Source: VXMT01 sp965204835
Lineage (GTDB): Bacteria > Chloroflexota > Dehalococcoidia > UBA2979
DNA length: 64,000 nucleotides
Assembly (NCBI GenBank): GCA_965204835.1
Contig: OZ242017.1
Location: forward strand, 2,294,001-2,358,000
Reading direction: 5' to 3'
Part shown: positions 32,801-40,272 of the stretch, piece by piece
Layout: each line of letters opens with the position of its first letter
Position numbering within the stretch: the first letter of the stretch is position 1
Program-made: the position numbers and the translations under genes
The notes under the pieces: generated by a model
What the model saw: the letters and a program-made list of their open reading frames with translations, nothing else
Told to the model about the DNA's origin: nothing
Database searches by the model: none

Positions 32801-33063
32801 GACTGAGTGCTACGCCCAACCTGAGAGTACGCCTTCGCGAAGAGGGGAGATCCTTCTCTCAGACGGCGAAGCCAGAGACTCAGTTCATAGCCCCCGGGGG
32901 AACATTCTTGATGGCGGTCTACTGCCCTGACCTCCGTCTCGTTGGCTGGTATGGCGGGGCTGATGGACTCGTGACCGACCGCAGCCAGGCAGCCTCGATC
33001 GTCCTCGACGACGCAGATGTCACTCTTACCGTTGATGTACCCGCAAGCGTGACCTGCGAGTAA
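29863..33063 (+). CDS. Large exported metallopeptidase with carboxypeptidase-regulatory (Ig-like) domains
   Basis: 1066 residues with an N-terminal signal/anchor helix. Three carboxypeptidase-regulatory-like beta domains (about 40-345) each open with a strand such as IRGTVSGPGGEPLEGIAI. They precede a pair of repeats beginning LRPGWNLAGW and LQPGWNLVAW (about 375-550). The gluzincin-like catalytic segment has HEYAH at 630-634 and EGAAE at 651-655, supplying two His and a Glu for zinc. Two more Ig-like domains follow (about 770-960). It is probably a secreted zinc protease or adhesion protein. A 7-residue repeat (DPEGEGG type) lies in the middle. Codon use is less GC-biased at both ends than in the middle, suggesting a composite origin. 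Substrate unknown. Confidence 0.75.
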   Translation: MLLSWPSKMLLAAFLLVAGGMALGWSSGPDGASAQSSSHEVQATVTDESGRLVDGLLVGARVYGDGPGVYQARHTATGSARFQLVEGVYRLHMYTGEFSKCTVSGIANPEGRPDAVFTAEPGASSRIEIVVSSGNPPASPAWVGCRFDVPFHHIRGTVSGPGGEPLEGIAIRAFGEFGGHSWGPWGGLPTNTEGRFQIEVPEGTFVLHLSLVSAGSAECVLGYFGSDGRRTPLQGIARLVVADEDVEGLAITMAGVPSELCHWVEGIVVNAEGEPVAGRKVTFGDWEPRNQPTDAAGAFRIHLREGSYLVQAQADVGGECTVEGYEAAAPWKPARIDVGGGGIDGLRIALSGGDGTTPRLVSIPCVFPAAMATTTLRPGWNLAGWTAEETDVGALFEAIPALDTVHAWDAGTRSFARAARDDPEDAGGDPEGEGGDPEGAGHLTTIAPGMGLRLHLGGEEPVTWTRPVASAGGFVSLQPGWNLVAWAGRDGATPEDAFAFLREDLLAAAAWDATTGKFRLHYPGAPPIVNTLRRLERGEALWLKVGVARRWLQPGATGAAVEFVGEVHPDTRAAIVPRLDDVLSYFGERTGTFVPALTVSVGDHPGVCADYGSRFRTIRLSEDCLVAIAHEYAHAIQFTVGAGASPAWLIEGAAERWSAQYYDDVGGATYEAHVRDVAIPSARFIQRPLEELESLATFKAYGGGAYGLVHLAVDWLASHADGDEALLGYFDARSHEEDWQVTFERVFGMGVDDYYASFGAHRAELALPHPLLEGAVRNPDGTPVVGATVHARRVLNENVRTVTTRGDGTFALVLQSGAYDIWLTVDGCILPWSSNGLPVNAVTAHRSRLELDEGVIAELVITPSATPADTCQWGWIRGTVTDLAGNPRGGVMVYANTWVDGDEVDTSTTPDWTADDGAFALRVIEGRYRLKVRVGVPHGYYERHRGLTFHPGDATPIAVGATDASEVAVQFGVVRAVMLGLSATPNLRVRLREEGRSFSQTAKPETQFIAPGGTFLMAVYCPDLRLVGWYGGADGLVTDRSQAASIVLDDADVTLTVDVPASVTCE
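31126..31188 (+). repeat. Three tandem 21-bp units inside the metallopeptidase gene
   Basis: GATCCCGAGG recurs at 31126, 31147 and 31168 with a 21-bp period, encoding three 7-residue units of the DPEGEGG type. It is an in-frame, acidic, flexible linker between the two PGWNL repeats, and the near-identity of the units points to recent expansion. Confidence 0.8.
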
Positions 33064-33494
33064 CGATGGTCCCCGGCCTCATTCGTGGAGTAGACGGTGG
33101 TGCGGACGCGATCGCGGGTATGACGACTGTCGGCGCGGGGCTGCCGGACTTCGCCGCGATGACGCCCTCGCTCGGTGCTGTCCGCCGTCAAATCGGGAGT
33201 GGTGGACCTGACTTGGCGATAGGCAGTACCACGTTCGCCTTGGAGGTTGCACTATAGGTCGCCCCTGAGGTTGAGAGCGCCTTGGGTGGGGCTCAAGCTG
33301 GCAGAACAGACCGACCTAGACTTGGGTATCGACCTGATCACTAGCCTGCGCTGCGGGTCGAGCCTGAGCGTGGAGCCCCTTCGACTCCCTGCGCACACCG
33401 CGAGTCAGTATGCGGACTCCAGAACGGTTGGACAGGGCAGCGTCAGCTCAGCAAGACATGGAATTGACCGTTCTGAAGGAAGTGAGAACACAGG
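33064..33494. other. Gene-free stretch: junction of cassettes 2 and 3
   Basis: No gene supported. The first 136 bp are the tail of cassette 2, ending in the CTGTC hairpin. The core TGGTGGACCTGA is at 33200-33211, and the left end of cassette 3 runs to 33250. The remaining leader has lower GC and includes a GTTCT/AGAAC inverted repeat (about 33471-33490) just before the trypsin-like gene. Confidence 0.6.
33171..33250 (+). repeat. Cassette junction: right end of cassette 2, core, left end of cassette 3
   Basis: Right-end hairpin CGGTG-CTGTC-CGCCG (33173-33187, one G-T wobble), then TCAAATCGGGAG, the core TGGTGGACCTGA (33200-33211) and the left-end motif with TTGGCGA, TACCACG and ACGTTCGCCTTGGAGGTTGC (33231-33250). 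It shares its right half with 29561-29606 and 3584-3629, and its left half with 34459-34492 and 4540-4573. Confidence 0.6.
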
Positions 33495-34391
33495 GTGACA
33501 ACACAGGAACCGTTGAACGATCGACACATCGGCTGCCCATTCCAGATACAGATGTGCGATCTGCAAGGCGGTATGAGTTTGGGGACGGCCTTCTTCTATG
33601 AGACGCAGGGAGAGACATTCATTATCACGAACTGGCACAACGTAGCCGGCAAAGACCCGATCACAGGCCAAGCTTTGAACACTGGTGGACACTTCCCCTT
33701 GTACATCAAGGCCAAGTGGGTTGTACAAGGTCAAGACCGTGAAGACGGCACTGCCTTAGGCCATTTGGCAGCGCATCGGGTTGAAATCGAGGACGACAAT
33801 GGTCCTCTGTGGTTTGAGCATCCCGAGCTCGGCTCGCTCTGCGACGTAGTTGCGATACCGTGGTCTAGGCCCTCGGGTTGGCAGAGTGGCATCTTCAACA
33901 ACCCGGCCAACGAGATCGACAATGGGCTTATCCCCATAGACCCAGGCCTGAAAGTCCTGGTGATTGGGTTCCCGCAAGGACTTAGCACGGGGCCCGGGCT
34001 ACCCGTTGTAAAGTCGGGGACGTTGGCGTCGACTCCGGGCTACGAGGTCCGACTCGGGGGAGCGTTTTCGTCTGTGGGGGGAATGCAGGGCGGCGTTTCC
34101 CTCCCGGCGATGTTGCTCGACGTCCATACGGTGCCCGGAATGTCGGGCTCCCCTGTGTTCGGGGAGTACAGTGGACTCTGGAATCCGAAGGATCCACGCC
34201 GACTTGGGCTCTCCGACGACTCGGCGTTTGGGGTCGGCCGAGTGTTTCTCGGCTGCCACAGTTCCAGAGTACTCGAGGTTGAGGAGCGAGCTGGACTGGC
34301 GATCTGCTACGGAGCGGACGTCATCGAAGAAATCTGTCGCACCAAGTGTCGCGGGTCGCGGTTCCCCCGCACGCCAGAGGCGTCGAACTGA
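33495..34391 (+). CDS. Trypsin-like serine protease (stand-alone, cytosolic)
   Basis: 298 residues from GTG 33495. Catalytic triad candidates are His48 (FIITNWHNVAG), Asp117 (SLCDVVAIPW) and Ser217 (VPGMSGSPVF, in place of the usual G-D/N-S-G-G). The protein is a single chymotrypsin-fold domain with no signal peptide or transmembrane helix, so it likely acts in the cytosol. Stand-alone trypsin-like peptidases of this kind occur as effectors or accessory factors in mobile and defence loci, but no partner lies in this cassette. Codon use is markedly less GC-rich than that of neighbours, consistent with transfer. The ribosome site is weak. Confidence 0.8.
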   Translation: MTTQEPLNDRHIGCPFQIQMCDLQGGMSLGTAFFYETQGETFIITNWHNVAGKDPITGQALNTGGHFPLYIKAKWVVQGQDREDGTALGHLAAHRVEIEDDNGPLWFEHPELGSLCDVVAIPWSRPSGWQSGIFNNPANEIDNGLIPIDPGLKVLVIGFPQGLSTGPGLPVVKSGTLASTPGYEVRLGGAFSSVGGMQGGVSLPAMLLDVHTVPGMSGSPVFGEYSGLWNPKDPRRLGLSDDSAFGVGRVFLGCHSSRVLEVEERAGLAICYGADVIEEICRTKCRGSRFPRTPEASN

Positions 34392-34458
34392 TGCAGATAC
34401 CCTCGACTCCATCAAGGACTATGTGCAGCGCCTGACGCTGAGCGCCTGCCATGGGCGG

Positions 34459-34504
34459 CCCGGTACTGTCTACCGTCAAGTTAGGCCGGATTTGGTGGAC
34501 CTGA
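34459..34504 (+). repeat. Right end of cassette 3 with hairpin, and tRNA-Ala core
   Basis: CGGTA-CTGTC-TACCG (34461-34475) is a perfect 5-bp stem with a CTGTC loop, followed by TCAAGTTAGG and the core TGGTGGACCTGA at 34493-34504, which is also the tRNA 3' end. GTACTGTCTACC aligns with GTACAGTCTGACC at the CAT tRNA. Confidence 0.6.
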
Positions 34505-34568
34505 GGGGGCTCGAACCCCTGACCTCCACACTGCCAGTGTGGCGCTCTCCCAGCTGAGCTACAGGCCC
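34493..34568 (-). tRNA. tRNA-Ala (GGC anticodon)
   Basis: The minus-strand acceptor arms GGGCCTG and CAGGTCC pair with a G-U at the third position, the alanine identity element. The D arm is GCTC/GAGC, anticodon stem CCACA/TGTGG with loop CTGGCAG (anticodon GGC), T arm AGGGG-TTCGAGC-CCCCT, and an encoded CCA. Its last 12 nt are the attachment core of the tandem cassettes. The gene is intact, so any integration regenerated its 3' end. Confidence 0.95.
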
Positions 34569-34713
34569 GCGACCGACAGTCTAGCGCGCCTCGGCGCTTG
34601 CGCCCACGAAGGTTGCGCCGCGCCCCAATCAACTCGGGCGCGCAGGGCCGCGTAGTGGAGCGCGGGCGACGCGCGCGACGGCCCCGCGGCTCGCTCGATG
34701 ACCGGGCGAGGAG

Positions 34714-35001
34714 CTATACGCCGTCGACGATGATCGCGGTGGCGTTGCTGCTGCGGTCGCGTATCTCCCCGAGTCGCCGGTACTCGGCGGACCCGGCAAA
34801 CGCACGGGCGGCCTCGAGGTCGTCGAACTCGATGATGACGACGCGCTGTGGCTCGCGGTCGCCGACCACGAGTTCCGCGGCGCCGCCGCGTGCGAGGAAT
34901 CTGCCGTTGCTGGCCGGGACGAGTTCGGCCATGCCCCGGGTGAACTCATCGAAGAGTGCCTGGTCGGTCACTTCCTGCTGGGCGATCACGTATGCGGCCA
35001 C
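34714..35001 (-). CDS. DUF1330-family protein
   Basis: 95 residues beginning AAYVIAQQEVTD and containing GRFLARGG and RVVIIEFDDLEAARAF, then SAEYRRLGEIRD. These are the conserved blocks of DUF1330, a small dimeric alpha-beta barrel (ferredoxin-like) of unknown function. GTG 35001 is favoured over an upstream start because GAGAGG lies 7 nt before it and the family begins there. Monocistronic; no function can be assigned. Confidence 0.85.
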   Translation of the reverse strand: MAAYVIAQQEVTDQALFDEFTRGMAELVPASNGRFLARGGAAELVVGDREPQRVVIIEFDDLEAARAFAGSAEYRRLGEIRDRSSNATAIIVDGV

Positions 35002-35207
35002 GTCCGTACCTCTCTTCCAGTTCCGCGCTCGGCACGCAGCGCGAACCGCATGTGAGCTCAAGATCTGTCGCACGGCCTTCCTTCCACGAAGAGCAGCCCC
35101 GTCACGATCGTCAGGCAGCGCTGCAGGCCGCCAGAAGTCTAGCGTCCCGCCACGCTTCGCCGGGCGCGCGCCGCGCGCCTCGCTAGAATGCCCGCGAGGA
35201 GGCCGAG

Positions 35208-35729
35208 ATGGTCCGCGACCGCATCCGCGTCGAGCAGAGCGACATCACGCAACAGCAGGTCGACGCGATCGTGAACGCAGCGAATAGCACGCTGCTCGGC
35301 GGTGGTGGCGTCGACGGGGCGATCCACCGCGCGGCCGGCCCGGAGCTGCTCGAGGCGTGCCGGCCGCTCGGCGGCTGCCCCACGGGCGAGGCCCGCATCA
35401 CGATGGGCTACAACCTCGCGGCGACGTACGTGATCCACACGGTCGGCCCCGTCTGGTTCGGCGGCGAGGAGGGCGAGGACGACCTGCTGGCGAGCGCCTA
35501 CCGCTCCAGCCTGGAGCTGGCCCGCACGCACGACGCCGCCACGGTCGCCTTCCCAGCGATCAGCACCGGCGCGTACGGCTACCCGCTGGAGCGCGCGACG
35601 CGCATCGCCGTGCGCGAGGTCGCGGCCGCCCTCGGAGCGGACACGATGCCGCAGCGCGTGACGTTCGTGTGCTTCGACGCCGAGACCGCCGAGGTCTATG
35701 AGCGCATCGTCGCCGAGGTGGCCGGGTAG
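35208..35729 (+). CDS. Macro-domain ADP-ribose/O-acetyl-ADP-ribose hydrolase
   Basis: 173 residues forming one macro domain. It has VDAIVNAANSTLLGGGGVDGAIHRAAG, the ADP-ribose-binding and catalytic loop, and FPAISTGAYGYPLERATRIA, the diphosphate loop. It is close to the YmdB type, which deacetylates O-acetyl-ADP-ribose and removes ADP-ribose from proteins. A TAGAAT -10-like box lies about 20 bp before the ATG, with GAGGAGG as ribosome site. It is convergent with the YIP1-like gene. Confidence 0.93.
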   Translation: MVRDRIRVEQSDITQQQVDAIVNAANSTLLGGGGVDGAIHRAAGPELLEACRPLGGCPTGEARITMGYNLAATYVIHTVGPVWFGGEEGEDDLLASAYRSSLELARTHDAATVAFPAISTGAYGYPLERATRIAVREVAAALGADTMPQRVTFVCFDAETAEVYERIVAEVAG

Positions 35730-35740
35730 GCGGGACCCGC

Positions 35741-36334
35741 TCAGCGGGCGTCGGAGAACGCCTCGATCAGGAACACCCCGGGGATGAACGGCTCGTCACC
35801 GAGGGCGAGCACCGACATCACCACCAACCAGACGGCGAAGCCCGCGAGGTTCGCGAGCGCCGCGAGGCCGCGCGAGCGTGGCGCGCATCGCTCCACCGCG
35901 CTCTGCGTGAAGACCAGCCACCCGCCGAGCGCCAGTATCCCGATGCCGACGGAGACACCGGGGACCACCATCAGCAGGCCCACGACCAGGGGCGCCGTGG
36001 CGAACCCCGCGGCCCGCAGGAGCTGGTCGACGGGGGCCATCACCCGCGAGAACTGCAGGAGCACCAGGTACACCACCAGCAGCCACGCCAGCCAGAGTGC
36101 GAGGGCGAACAGCGTCCCGATCCCGGCGCTCTTGACGAGCAGCGGCCCCCACTCGCTGAAGTCGTCGCGCACCCACCAGAGCCAGCCTCCGACGCCGTAG
36201 AGCAGCATCGAGCAGATCGCCACGAGCAGCGCGGGGGCGGTCGCGCCGGAGTCGCGACGCAGCTCGTCGAGGACGTCGAGGTCGAAGCGGGCGAGGCGTC
36301 CGAGGCGTGCGAAGGTCAGTCCAAGTTGCGACAT
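35741..36334 (-). CDS. YIP1-family membrane protein
   Basis: 197 residues with a short cytosolic N-terminus and about five hydrophobic segments, for example ATAPALLVAICSMLLYGVGG, IGTLFALALWLAWLLVVYLV and LANLAGFAVWLVVMSVLAL. Size, topology and the SRVMAPVDQLLRAAGFATAP loop fit the bacterial YIP1 family. Function in bacteria is unknown. It follows rsmG by 40 nt on the same strand and may share its transcript. Confidence 0.7.
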   Translation of the reverse strand: MSQLGLTFARLGRLARFDLDVLDELRRDSGATAPALLVAICSMLLYGVGGWLWWVRDDFSEWGPLLVKSAGIGTLFALALWLAWLLVVYLVLLQFSRVMAPVDQLLRAAGFATAPLVVGLLMVVPGVSVGIGILALGGWLVFTQSAVERCAPRSRGLAALANLAGFAVWLVVMSVLALGDEPFIPGVFLIEAFSDAR

Positions 36335-36374
36335 CTTCTGCCCTTCAACACGAAACGGGGAGCGGAAAGCACCT

Positions 36375-37145
36375 CTAGCTTAGCGGGCGCTTCGCCGGAA
36401 TGCCCGGACGTCGCGGGAACCGCTCCGCCAGCTCGCCGCAGCGCCGCACAATCAGCACTTGCTGGGGAGCAGTCCCGTCGGGCAGCGAGAGCGACAGGGG
36501 CTCCTCGGCGCATCCGCCGAGGTGGTCGATGGCGGCCCCGGCCTCGCGCAGTTCACGCCCGGCGCTGCTTCCCTTCGGCGCGGCCATCACGCCACCGGGC
36601 CGCAGCAACGGCAGCAGGTACTCGACCAGCACGGGCAGCGGCGCGACGGCCCGCGCGACCGCGACGTCGAAGCGCTCGCGGTACGCCGGGTCGCGTCCGG
36701 CCTCCTCGGCGCGCGCCGTCACCACCTCGACGCCCTCGAGGTCCAGCGTCTCCACGACGGTCTCGAGGAAGCGCGCCCGCCGCCCGTGGGACTCCACGAG
36801 CGTGAGGCGCAGCGAGGGCTCGACGATGCGCATCGGCAGGCCGGGGAGTCCGGCGCCCGAGCCCACGTCGACCACGCTCGCCGATGCGCCCGCCGCCAGC
36901 ACGTCCGCGCCGCGCAGCGCCACCAGGAGTGCGAGCGACTCCCCGAAGTGGCGGCGCTGCACGGCAACCGGATCGGTCAGCGACGTGAGGCCTGCACGCT
37001 CGCGCCAGGCGTCGAGGAGCGCCATGTAGCGCCGGAAGCGCGCACGCGCGGTCGCGTCGAGTTCGAGCCCGAGGCGCGTGGCTTCCTCCTCGAGCGTGCC
37101 GAGGTCGTGAGGTATGCCAGCCTGTGCGCGTTGAGCCGTTGACAC
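36375..37145 (-). CDS. rsmG: 16S rRNA (guanine527-N7)-methyltransferase
   Basis: 256 residues. SLTDPVAVQRRHFGESLAL and the SAM-binding VVDVGSGAGLPGLPMRI are the GidB/RsmG hallmarks, followed by VESHGRRARFL and VAVARAVAPLPVLVEYLLPLL. It methylates N7 of G527 in 16S rRNA. GTG 37145 is taken as start because upstream residues in the open frame do not match the family. Divergent from the second GreA gene. Confidence 0.94.
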   Translation of the reverse strand: MSTAQRAQAGIPHDLGTLEEEATRLGLELDATARARFRRYMALLDAWRERAGLTSLTDPVAVQRRHFGESLALLVALRGADVLAAGASASVVDVGSGAGLPGLPMRIVEPSLRLTLVESHGRRARFLETVVETLDLEGVEVVTARAEEAGRDPAYRERFDVAVARAVAPLPVLVEYLLPLLRPGGVMAAPKGSSAGRELREAGAAIDHLGGCAEEPLSLSLPDGTAPQQVLIVRRCGELAERFPRRPGIPAKRPLS

Positions 37146-37314
37146 CCTGTCCCGTCGATCTTCTAGACTGCACCGTACCCGAACGCTGACCAGGGGCGCC
37201 CGGTCACTCACGAGTTTCGCGCGCCTCACGACCGGCTGTGGGGCGGTTGCGCGCCGGCGGGCAAGCGCCCTGCGACGGCAGCACGTCCTCCGATGGAGCA
37301 GGGATTGATCACCG

Positions 37315-38147
37315 ATGGCCGAGGCTATCAGCGCCGGCGACGCCAGCGCACACTTCCTCAACGCGATTGAACCCGAGAAGGCGCGCGAGGAGCGCCCGGA
37401 GGTCGAGCGCTTCGTCGAGTGGCTCGGCGCCGAGCGCGAGATGGGCGGGCTCGGCGGCGACGAGATCGCCTCGTACCTGCGCGAGCGCTTCCCCGACGCA
37501 CCCGCCGCCGACGACGAGGAGAGCGAGCTCGACGAGACGTCGGCCGCCCAGATCGAACCGCTGCGCGCCTTCCTCGCCTACGCCTCGCGGCTGGCCTTCA
37601 CCGAGGAGAACCTCGTCCCCCACCTGCGGCTCGGCGAGGGCGCGGGCGGCGCCCGCGGCGGCGCCGGCGCGGCAGCCGAGCTCGGGGGCAAGGCGTACTA
37701 CGTGACGCTGGAAGGCGTGGCCGCCCTCGAGCAGGAGCTTGAGGACCTCAAGGCGCGTCGCCCCGAGATCGCCGCCGAGCTGCGCGCCGCGATGGCCGAC
37801 AAGGACTTCCGCGAGAACGCCCCGCTGGACGCCGCACGCGACCAGCAGGCCCACCTCGAGGCTCGCATCCGCGTGATCGAGGACCAGCTACGGCACGCCG
37901 TCATCATCGACCCGGAAACCAAGCGAGGCCGCGCCAACGTCGGATCCACCGTCAAGGTGCTCAACCTCAGCCAGGACCGCGAGCAGACGTTCCAGCTCGT
38001 GAGCCCCAGCGAGGTCGATCCCGCCGACGGCAAGATCTCCGTCGAGTCGCCGGTCGGCAGCGCCGTGATCGACCACGTCCCGGGCGACGAGGTGGAGGTG
38101 CACGCGCCGGCCGGAGCCGTGCGCCTGCGCGTGCTGGAGGTCGAGGG

Positions 38148-38151
<4 letters not shown>
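37315..38151 (+). CDS. GreA/GreB-family elongation factor with long N-terminal extension
   Basis: 278 residues. Residues 1-125 are an extra, acidic, mostly helical region (SAHFLNAIEPEKAREERPEV) ending in a Gly/Ala-rich linker. From about 127 a complete GreA follows: a coiled coil with tip KDFRENAPLD, keeping the catalytic pair Asp164 and Glu167, and the FKBP-like domain with ISVESPVGSAVIDH. It is expected to promote transcript cleavage in stalled RNA polymerase. The N-terminal extension has no recognised domain and might bind another factor. The stop overlaps the convergent ctaB stop by 4 nt. Confidence 0.88.
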
Positions 38152-39042
<891 letters not shown>

Positions 39043-39050
<8 letters not shown>

Positions 39051-39999
39051 GAGCGGGCTCCCGTCCGCCGCCGGCCGGCCGTGCGGCCTCGGCCTCCTGC
39101 GTCGCCTCGCCGGGCTGGTACGCGGCCGCGACGACGAGGACCACGGCGAGCGCCCAGATCGCCGCGCCCGCGGCGAGGTGCGAGGCGCGCACCACGTCCG
39201 AGAACGTGGTCCAGATGTTGGCCGCGCCGATCAGCATCTGCGCACCGTAGAGCCCCAGCAGCGCCATCGACGCAATCCCGATCCGCTCGGCGTTCGGCCC
39301 TCGCAGCGTCGTCGCCGTGAGCGCCAGCAGCCCGACCGCGCCGAAGCCTACGAGCGTGCTCAGCCGGTGCGCCCAGTGGATGTGCTGCTCCAGCACGCCG
39401 TCCACGAACGGGATCGGCGCCTGGAGGCAGCCGGGCCACGTCGTGCACGCGGTGGTGGAGCTGGAGCCGACGACGTACGAGCCGCCGAGGAGGATCACCA
39501 TCAGGATCGCGGCCGCGATCGCCGCGAGCCGCACGAACGAGGCGCGCTCGCGGCCCTCGATGCGTCGCCGCTCGGGGCCGTAGAACGCGAACACGGTCAG
39601 CACGCTCAGCACGGCCAGCAGGGTCAGCGCCGTCGCGAGGTGCAGCGTCACGATCTCCGGCGGCAGCTCGCGCTCGACCGTCTCCTTGCCGAGCCACGCC
39701 TGCACCGCCAGCAGCACGATCGACGCGACCGCGAGGTTGCGGACGACCGTGTCGGCTCGATGCCGCAGCAGCGCGACGGCAGCGGTGGCAACGATCAGCA
39801 GCCCGACGATGGCGGCGGCAGAGCGGTGCGTGAACTCGATGATCGCCGTGCGCTCGGCGGGCGGGATGAGCTGGCCGTGGCAGAGCGGCCAGTCCGGGCA
39901 GCCGAGGCCGGAACCGGTGGTGCGCACGACCGCGCCGATCGTGATCAGCACGAGCGTCGCGCAGACGGTCGTCACGGCCAGTGCCTGGTAGCGTGTCAC
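39043..39999 (-). CDS. ctaA: Heme A synthase (CtaA/COX15)
   Basis: 318 residues with eight predicted helices. Two extracytoplasmic cysteine pairs are visible, CPDWPLC (about 34-40) and CTTWPGC (about 183-189). The heme-ligand histidines lie in IIEFTHRSAAAIVG and HIHWAHRLSTLVG. It oxidises the C8 methyl of heme O to give heme A. Overlaps ctaB, consistent with a heme A operon feeding the cox genes. Confidence 0.94.
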
Positions 40000-40089
40000 C
40001 CGATGCTCCGGTGTGCGCGCGGGATCCTGTGCAATCCTACCGCTCCGCCTCGTCAGGCGCTCCGCGAGACCTGGTCGCGGCGACGGCGC

Positions 40090-40272
40090 TCACCCACCCG
40101 GCGGTGCGTCCGATCCCGGGCGCTCCTCGGCCTCCCGCTCGGCGAGGCGCTCCTTGAGGGTGTCGAGCTCGCGCTGCACGGTGCGCAGCCGCGCCTGCAG
40201 CCACAGCAGGTAGACGAAGAGCCCCGCCCAGAACACAGCGAAGCCGGCGAACAGGAACTCGAGGTAGTCCAC
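40090..40272 (-). CDS. ccmD: CcmD-like small membrane protein
   Basis: 60 residues: one transmembrane helix (YLEFLFAGFAVFWAGLFVYLLWL) and a charged helix RTVQRELDTLKERLAERE. Size, topology and position right after ccmC match CcmD, which releases holo-CcmE from the CcmABC complex. GTG 40272 shares one base with the ccmC stop. Its annotation rests mainly on position, as CcmD sequences are poorly conserved. Confidence 0.8.
   Translation of the reverse strand: MDYLEFLFAGFAVFWAGLFVYLLWLQARLRTVQRELDTLKERLAEREAEERPGSDAPPGG

Larger units (their letters stand above)
29561..33211 (+). mobile_element. tRNA-anchored gene cassette 2 (metallopeptidase cargo), no recombinase
   Basis: Bounded by TGGTGGACCTGA at 29561-29572 and 33200-33211, identical to the 3' end of tRNA-Ala at 34493-34504. 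The left end continues GGTAGGCGGTGCCACC, matching GATAGGCAGTACCACG at the next junction (33219 onward) position by position. The right end has the CTGTC-loop hairpin (33173-33187) followed by CGTCAA, also seen at 34474. One gene, about 3.2 kb, points toward the tRNA. No integrase, transposase or relaxase is present. It is one of two tandem cassettes at this tRNA. Confidence 0.65.
33200..34504 (+). mobile_element. tRNA-anchored gene cassette 3 (trypsin-like protease cargo), no recombinase
   Basis: A 1.3-kb unit from the core at 33200 to the same 12 bp in the tRNA-Ala 3' end (34493-34504). It has a 295-bp leader, a single gene pointing toward the tRNA, about 100 bp of 3' sequence and the right-end hairpin. 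GC is clearly lower than in the chromosome around it. It is the tRNA-proximal member of a tandem pair, so it was probably the later insertion if insertion always occurs at the tRNA. No recombinase gene. Confidence 0.65.

Noticed and set aside
33247..33498. 83-codon open frame in the leader of cassette 3
   Set aside because: No ribosome site, no motif, and it overlaps the cassette end motif; treated as leader.
29561..34504. Interpretation of the cassettes as a classical integron array
   Set aside because: No intI-type gene and no R'/R'' (RYYYAAC/GTTRRRY) attC core was found; the core is instead the tRNA 3' terminus.
29561..34504. Interpretation as a prophage or ICE integrated at tRNA-Ala
   Set aside because: No integrase, excisionase, phage or conjugation genes lie between the repeats, and there are two tandem small units rather than one large one.
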